Assembly (NCBI RefSeq): GCF_963662255.1
Contig: NC_085046.1
Location: forward strand, 19,797,620-19,861,619
Length of the DNA: 64,000 nt
Reading direction: 5' to 3'
Source: Cinclus cinclus
Taxonomy: Eukaryota; Chordata; Aves; Passeriformes; Cinclidae
This document shows, one piece after another, positions 57,805 to 64,000 of this stretch. Each line of letters opens with the position of its first letter. Position 1 is the first letter of the stretch. A model generated the notes under the pieces. It had not been told where the DNA came from and made no database searches. It saw only the letters and a list, made by a program, of their open reading frames with translations. Position numbers and translations under genes: made by a program.

Positions 57805-60800
57805 CTGAAAAAAGAAAAAGAAAAAAAGAGAGAAAAAATATTTAAAATAGAATTTACAAACAAATTATCAACAGAACAGCAAAACTTTATTGCTTCTTCA
57901 GTTGTTCTATTTATAAATACAAAAATCTTCTAACTCTGGACACATTGCATATTTAAAACTGTAGCCAATGAGTATTCCCATTAAAACTCAAACACTCTCC
58001 TCTGATTTAAACACAGAATAGACACTCCCCATGGATTTAAAACTAGACCATGAATCCATACTTCTGTTTTATTTTAAGGTGCAACATGGAATACCATTTA
58101 TCTTCCATTCTATTCATGAAAAAAACAAAACCTGACAAACTGTTTTAAATAGCAAAATGAGTCAGATGAATATGCAGAAATTCACTTTATCATTGTATGC
58201 TTTACTATCCCAAATTAGTACCTTTGAGGACAAAGACTAACAAATACATTAATGACTCAGGATGGATGTCTCTCCCAACTTTTTAGAATAAAATTACTTT
58301 CCACAGAGAGTAAACAAAACCAGAAAACACAAACAAACAAAAAGCAACTAATAAAAACCCACAAACCTTTTCACCATATAGGTAACTTAACCAATACTTA
58401 GTATCTTTGACCATCTACCCAATGTAGAAAGCCTTTTTTAGCTTCCTATTTGTGTAAGCTGTATAAGCTTTAGTAAGTATCCATTGCCCATTCACTTCTT
58501 TCCCAAAATGAGCTGAATTCTACCCATTCTTCTGTGGTAAGATATTTGGCAAAGGAACAGTAGAATATACACTGTCAGAAATCATGCAGAGTCAGCCAAT
58601 AATCTTCAACATTAAAAGTATATTAAAAGTTACTACTACTAAATCATGTCTGTATATTTTTCTCTGTTTTTATATAAAAAATATATAGCTATATAAATTA
58701 CATAAGATAAAATCTAAAAACAATTTAAAAAAAACTTACGAAATTTGTCAGAATTTTTACCAAACACACGACACAAATAATAAGCACTCTGGAAGAAATT
58801 TCACTAAAGTATCTTTCAGTTGTATTTATAATTATACTTCTGTAATTTAAAAGAGAGTCTCTGTTTAAATTGATTTAAACTTGAATAGAAAAAATATTTT
58901 AAATTACTTTGTGTAAGACGTCTGTGCCGGCTGACCAGGAATTACTGAGCTGGCAGATGGAGTAACTGTGCCTTGGCTGAGAGAAGGGAGCTGTTCTGGA
59001 GGAAGACTGTAACCTTGAATGTGGCCCATCTGTGCACTCCCTGCCACCAAATATGCATTACCTTGAGTTTGCCCTGGATAAACCTAGGAAGTTAAATAAA
59101 TATTAGAAATAAAATACAAGAAAATTTGCTATTTAATATCAGACTTTAGAACTAAAACACATCTCCTCAAATCTTTGCTTTAAAAAAAATCTGTGAAGAG
59201 CATTTAGCATTTAAATTACTGAAGTTAAAAATGGTGATTCTTTGATAGCATCATCTTCATGTTGAATTGTCTATGAGTAGATGGGGAGAAATTGTACTAC
59301 CTTTGGTTGTTTATTTTCTCTGATCCACTATGAAAAGCCCTGGCAGTTTGGATTTTTTAATTTATACAACTTAAAGCCCAGGATGGGCTTTTTCCTTGAT
59401 CAAAAGGAACTGAATAGAAAGACACTAAAAGCATTAGAACCCACAAAAGGAGATCATCCAAAGCTTTTAGCTGAAAACTAACATTTTTGTTGTTATTTTT
59501 TTACATACTGTGCAAAAAAGCCAACACTGCTCAGTCAGTGAACTAGACGAGGTCAATGGCTATTAAAGGTTACATCCATACCTGAGAGCCAGAAACACCA
59601 GATGACTGCATGTAATACTGCTGGTTTTGTAGTTTTGCATACATGGAATACATCGGGTCCTCATTCATCAATTTGTTATATAAAGAAAGAGCCTCCATTG
59701 CTTTAACATTGAGTTCTGAAAGTTCTGAATGTTTCCTAAAAAATATGTTTTACAGTTCATTCTACAATTTAGATAACGTCAGTATAGGACAGATAAAACA
59801 GAGGTGCTAATTTCATGAGGTGCATTAAGTTACATTTTCTTATTGTGTAGTGATGCCTGACAAGTGCCAGAGAGTCAAATTGTACAACACTATAAATTAT
59901 ATGACTATGGGAAAGAAATCTTCAGACCTCAGACCAACTACTAATAAATACACTTGTTTTTTGCCAGTATTCACAGAAATTAAGACATTATCAAGAAATA
60001 ACTCTGGTATTTCTAAGAATGAATTTTAATTTCGGTCAATGCACATGACATTTATTTTTACCTGTCTATATCTTCCAATTTTTCATCTATGAGAGGTCCC
60101 ATTTGGTGGCACATTGCTAGAAGAGAAAGACATTAAAATATATCAGAGTAATAAATATTTCCATACTGCAAAATCAGAAAGCAATTAAAAATAGAAATAG
60201 ATGCTAGTCCATTTTTTTTAGTTTATTACTATAATCTGTATGCCAAGAAATTTTTAATAACAGAGGTAGCATCATGAACAATTTAAGAACGAGACCCAGC
60301 TAAAGTTTTCAGTAGTGATACAATTTTAAAAGTACATTTTAAAATAAGTCTGGTATCATCTGGATTGTCAGTTTAAGCCTATGTTCTGTCTCATAATTGG
60401 GAAGTTTCCTTTCTTCCTTTCCCAAATTCCATTCAAAAAATTTTTGTGCATCTATCAACCTAGGTAAAGTGATCTATAATGCCTCTATGAAGAGGCAGTC
60501 CGAACAATTTAATGTTAAAAGAGAAGGATAATTTGTAGCACTCTATGAGGTATTTGTTAATATGCAACTCCTCAAGAAATACACATGCAGGTAAAAAGCA
60601 TGTGGGACACCCACAGGTCTATTCTAAACCTTCGTGGCATTTCTGCTTCCTCTCATGGAATCTTCCTGACACTCCTTTCACACTCATGCTGTGCTACTCT
60701 ATGAAGGAAAAATATAATGGATGAATATGATTAAGTATTTATGTGTCGTCAAAAGGAAAATAATATAGGAAACAGTTTTCTTTAGAGAAAAGTAGACTTG

Positions 60801-62790
60801 TTTTAAGTTAACATTTGGTACTTTGGTCTCCTAGATGTGGGAAACAAGAAGTGAGAAGATAATTATGGCTCAGGCACTTTCCTCAGGCATGCTTCTCACA
60901 TGCACATGAAGCTGAAGTAGTCTCAGCTTAGTTTCAATTTGCGTTGATACAGAAAATTACCAGTAAGGAAAAAAACAATGAAAAAACTCATTCCTTTTTG
61001 TTACCCTCAAGATGAAGCAATTCTGGGAGGTCGGGCTGGTCATCAGATGGATCAGCACTTTGTAACATCTGCAAGAGTTGGTCCATTTTATCCTAGAACA
61101 CAAATTGTATCATTAGGGCAAATGTGGCAGCAGGGGAATTAGCCCTTTCAAGATAGCAAACTAAAGCAGCTGTTCACAACAGCCATTTCAATCCCTTGGC
61201 ACTTGAGAATCAACTAGACTTACTTTAAGGAAATACAAATGACACATGCTACTTTACAGGAATGAAGATGCTTGAACAAGGAAAAACCAAATGAGGAAAA
61301 AATGGTAACAAGTACAATGTGCAGAATACGCCCTTATTCCTAAAAGTTCTTCTAAACATGTATTATTTTCTGAGCAGTTCCTATTTTTCCAGCCTAGCTA
61401 TTACATATGCAATACCACCACCTAGTGGGATTAGTGGAAATGTTTTGACAGAATATATTGAGAGAGTACTTCAAATTCAATGAAAAGCAATTTTAAGTGC
61501 ATGAAGCCTATTCGGTACATGAGCCATGTCATTACCAATGTACATGCAAGTGTTTTTTTAAGATGATGTTTGGAGGCATTTCAGGATTTACTTCAGAATA
61601 AGTAAAGCTTAAATAAGGAGTTCAAGTGCAAGCGTTTTATAATAAAAACATCAAGGGTTAGAAAACAAACAGGCATAAAGTCTTTAAAAAAATCTGTCTT
61701 GGAGTAGACTATATTGGTTAAAGTACCAAAAATATTGCATGTAAATTATTTTTAATCATGCATTAGCTGAGCACTATCAAATAAATAGCCTTTTTCACAC
61801 TAAGTTATATAGGTTGTATGAAAGTAAAAAATAGCACCATGTTTTGTCCTCCTTAAACCATGGAAAGGTGGGGAAAAGTCAAATTAGTTACTTGCTTAAA
61901 AATTATACTGTGGCAAATTTAAAAACAAAAGAATGTACTGAAAAAAATCAACAATGGACTCACAGAAAACAAAAGCTGGAAGGCATCTCAAGGAAAGCCT
62001 CAGATAATGTATTTCAGCAGGTTCCAAAGTACTATCTCTTGGGAAGAAGCTTTTGAGGTGGGACTTAAATAGAACTTCAGGAAGGCAGTAACTGATTTCT
62101 CATTTCAAAACAACAGTGAGAGAACCCAGATTGAGGGAAAAAAAAAAAAAAAAAAAAACAGGGAAAAAACTTCCTGGACTGAAAGTTCCTGGAAACTCTA
62201 CAGGATCGCTGTGGTGAGATTCTATATATCTCACTAAATATTACAGAGGAACAGAATTTCAGACTTTGCAGGGACAGAAAGAGAATAGACGGTAGTGGTT
62301 ATACTGGAAATAAATCTAAGTGAGCAGTCAAGATGGGGATCTCTATGGTATCCTGAAGTACTTGAAACAAAATTTGAAAGTAGATGTTCCACTCAACATT
62401 AAGATTCTAGCTTGGAGGTAAACAGACGTGCAACACCAAGCAGGGCCTAAATGGAATGCACCTCCAAATTCAGTTTCAGAAAGTCCTAAAAATTTCCTTC
62501 ATTCCTTCAAGACTCCTAAAGAAAAGAGAATACTGCAGATCTTTCTTTTATTATTACTTAAAATATACCTCTCTTTCAATTCCCTATATATATATATATA
62601 TATATCATATTTTTGAAGTACAAGATGAAAGGGTTAAACAACATATATTTTAATGTCCCAGCAGTGCATTTAATACCAATCAGCAGTTTTAGCATGCTTA
62701 CTTCATCAATATAAACTGGTTCTGGCTCAGGTTCTATTGTCTCTACTTGAACTTCATCATTGAACTGCACTGTTTTCTTCTCAGTTTTCA
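57555..62790 (-). CDS. STAM: STAM, signal-transducing adaptor molecule (C-terminal half, last 6 coding exons; runs off right edge)
   Basis: STAM is a subunit of ESCRT-0. With HRS it captures ubiquitinated cargo on early endosomes and hands it to the lysosomal sorting path; its SH3 domain recruits the deubiquitinases UBPY and AMSH. The six exons encode about 270 residues, fitting the C-terminal half of the 540-residue human protein just after the SH3 domain. In order they give [18 protein letters not shown], the helical GAT segment ([11 protein letters not shown] ... [17 protein letters not shown]) and a tyrosine/proline/glutamine-rich tail ending in the STAM-typical YSQKALL and stop. STAM2 has a different tail, so STAM1 is chosen. 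All junctions keep phase. The VHS, UIM and SH3 exons lie beyond 64000. Confidence 0.95.
58908..59083 (-). CDS. STAM: STAM exon (C-terminal low-complexity region)
   Basis: The exon reads [65 protein letters not shown] is shared with human. The donor GTAATT is weak, but the phase fits the last exon. Confidence 0.93.
59582..59735 (-). CDS. STAM: STAM exon (GAT helix end)
   Basis: The exon reads [40 protein letters not shown], then [11 protein letters not shown]. It is nearly identical to human STAM. The donor is GTATGG. Confidence 0.95.
60062..60116 (-). CDS. STAM: STAM exon (GAT helix)
   Basis: This 55-base exon reads [19 protein letters not shown]. It was found by phase and protein match. 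Acceptor TTCTAG, donor GTAAAA. Confidence 0.93.
61005..61092 (-). CDS. STAM: STAM exon (GAT helix start)
   Basis: The exon reads [20 protein letters not shown], then DLPELLHLE. It begins the HRS-binding helical GAT region. Acceptor TTCTAG, donor GTAACA. Confidence 0.94.
62138..62158. repeat. A21 homopolymer
   Basis: Twenty-one A on the plus strand in a STAM intron. Confidence 0.92.
62584..62604. repeat. (TA)n microsatellite
   Basis: About ten TA units in a STAM intron. Confidence 0.95.
62702..62790 (-). CDS. STAM: STAM exon (post-SH3 linker)
   Basis: The exon reads [20 protein letters not shown], then EPEPVYIDE. It ends in phase 0 at GTAAGC. It is near-identical to human STAM. The acceptor is TTACAG. 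Confidence 0.94.
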
Positions 62791-64000
62791 CTGTAAGATA
62801 AACAGCCACATTTAATTTTATAAAAGAACAAATAAACAATGGCATAAATATATAACTAATATATCGGCTGGTTCCTTGCATTTGAAACCTCTACTGTGAA
62901 AATTTTAAAAAATCAGTATTTTGTTGACATTTGAAAGCCACAGACCTAAATAATTTTCCTATCTGTTAACCACATTATAAAAAAATAGGTCAGCTCACAC
63001 AAGCTCAGCAGAAACATGTTTTAGCAAGTAAATGGCTTTATCATAGTCTCCCTGCACATAACACACATATTAAAAAGTCATCAGGACAAAAAACTCAGAG
63101 CAATCAGAAACATTAGGGCTAGCAAGTCAAATTTAAGATAAAACAAATAAAATCATCTATGACAAACTAAGCCTTCTTTTCTCCAGAACATAGTACACAA
63201 CTGAAATGTCTCAAGTTCCTCTATTCCTTCTTCACCAGATCCTACACTAAAAGCATCTCATTCCTCTGTAGTAAAGAATAGCAGTAAAAGTTCATATTTA
63301 GCAAAAAAGCCAAATATGAATCTTATCATACACTCTTATTAGATAGTCTTAACATAGCACAAATGAATACTACAGCATGTAATTCTGTTGACCTGCTCAT
63401 ACTTCTAGCACCCTCAAATTGAAATCACAGAAGATTAATCTTGCAAACTCACAAGATTTACAGAAATCAGCTCTAGAATCTTGAAGTCTTGTCTAATATT
63501 TAATATTTTTATTAATATTTAAAGTAGATTGGATGGATATAAATAGATACAAGTAAATAAGCTGCATGCAGAAAATCCCTCTGTCCACTATGCACATGTT
63601 CATACCTACAGTATGTAGGTTTCTGGAACTATTTGAACACTGGTCATCTGTCTCCAAGTCCTATCTGCCATGGGGCCTTCACTTTCATCTTGATTAGATA
63701 TGCACCATTGCAACTGGACAAAAAGGCAATTTGGAAAAAAAGCTGCTGTTGCCCACATCAATGGAGTGATTCCATGAGTCTCAAAGAAGCTGCTGTCAAA
63801 GGCAGCAGCAGACAGCAGCATTTTTCAGCAGAAGACAGTTTGGGCAACCTTGGTCTGACCATTGTTTGCGATAGCATAGCAAGGGCTCCTCTCTTTTACT
63901 TCAGTTATCACATTAATTTTTAAGTGAACTCCATCACAAGAGAAAGGAAATTACCCATGAGCCATGTCAGGGTTGAAGATATATACATAAATGTAATGTT
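62791..64000 (-). other. STAM intron, right edge
   Basis: No SH3 exon or other STAM exon could be recognised here, so the next upstream exon must lie beyond the window. The ORFs at 63606-63923 on both strands have no domain. Confidence 0.7.

Larger units (their letters stand above)
61093..62701 (-). other. STAM intron
   Basis: AT-rich, with an A21 run (62138-62158) and an (AT)n microsatellite (62584-62604). No gene or mobile element is recognised. Confidence 0.75.

Noticed and set aside
62576..62881. A single 101-codon STAM-like ORF
   Set aside because: Only 62702-62790 is coding. The rest runs into intron, including the (TA)n repeat, and is outside the splice sites.
1..64000. CRISPR array, operon, phage or bacterial defence system
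   Set aside because: The window is spliced vertebrate DNA with avian retroelements; no such structure is present.

Overview
This window is vertebrate nuclear DNA, almost certainly from a songbird or other passerine. It carries several 3'-end copies of the avian LINE CR1, an avian ERVL-type solo LTR, and one SINE made of a tRNA-Ile-like head joined to a CR1-type tail. As far as I know, that SINE design (TguSINE1) is found only in passerines. The two genes recognised are spliced, both lie on the minus strand, and both are cut by the window edges. The species itself cannot be named from the sequence.

Positions 348-40244 hold the first 22 coding exons of a macrophage mannose receptor gene (MRC1 / avian MRC1-like): signal peptide, cysteine-rich domain, fibronectin type II domain, C-type lectin-like domains (CTLD) 1-5 and about half of CTLD6. 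CTLD7-8, the transmembrane segment and the tail lie beyond the left edge. All splice sites are GT/AG and the reading phases agree across every junction. There is one exception: exon 2 is one base too long, with an extra A in a short A-run, which breaks the frame about 33 codons into the protein. The gene starts in a CpG-rich promoter region at about 39.9-40.9 kb.

Positions 40.4-57.5 kb hold no gene that I can support. They contain CR1 fragments, the solo LTR, a pair of crossing inverted repeats and, probably, the long 3'UTR of STAM. TMEM236, which I recall lying between STAM and MRC1 in mammals, was not found.

Positions 57555-62790 hold the last six coding exons of STAM (signal-transducing adaptor molecule, ESCRT-0). 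The rest of STAM (VHS, UIM, SH3) lies beyond the right edge. STAM and MRC1 are neighbours in the same orientation, as in mammals. Both proteins relate to endocytic traffic (receptor uptake and endosomal sorting), but nothing in the sequence suggests that they are co-regulated. This is not an operon-like or novel system. The most useful observations are the exon 2 frame break, repeat tracts lying directly against MRC1 splice sites, and the missing TMEM236.
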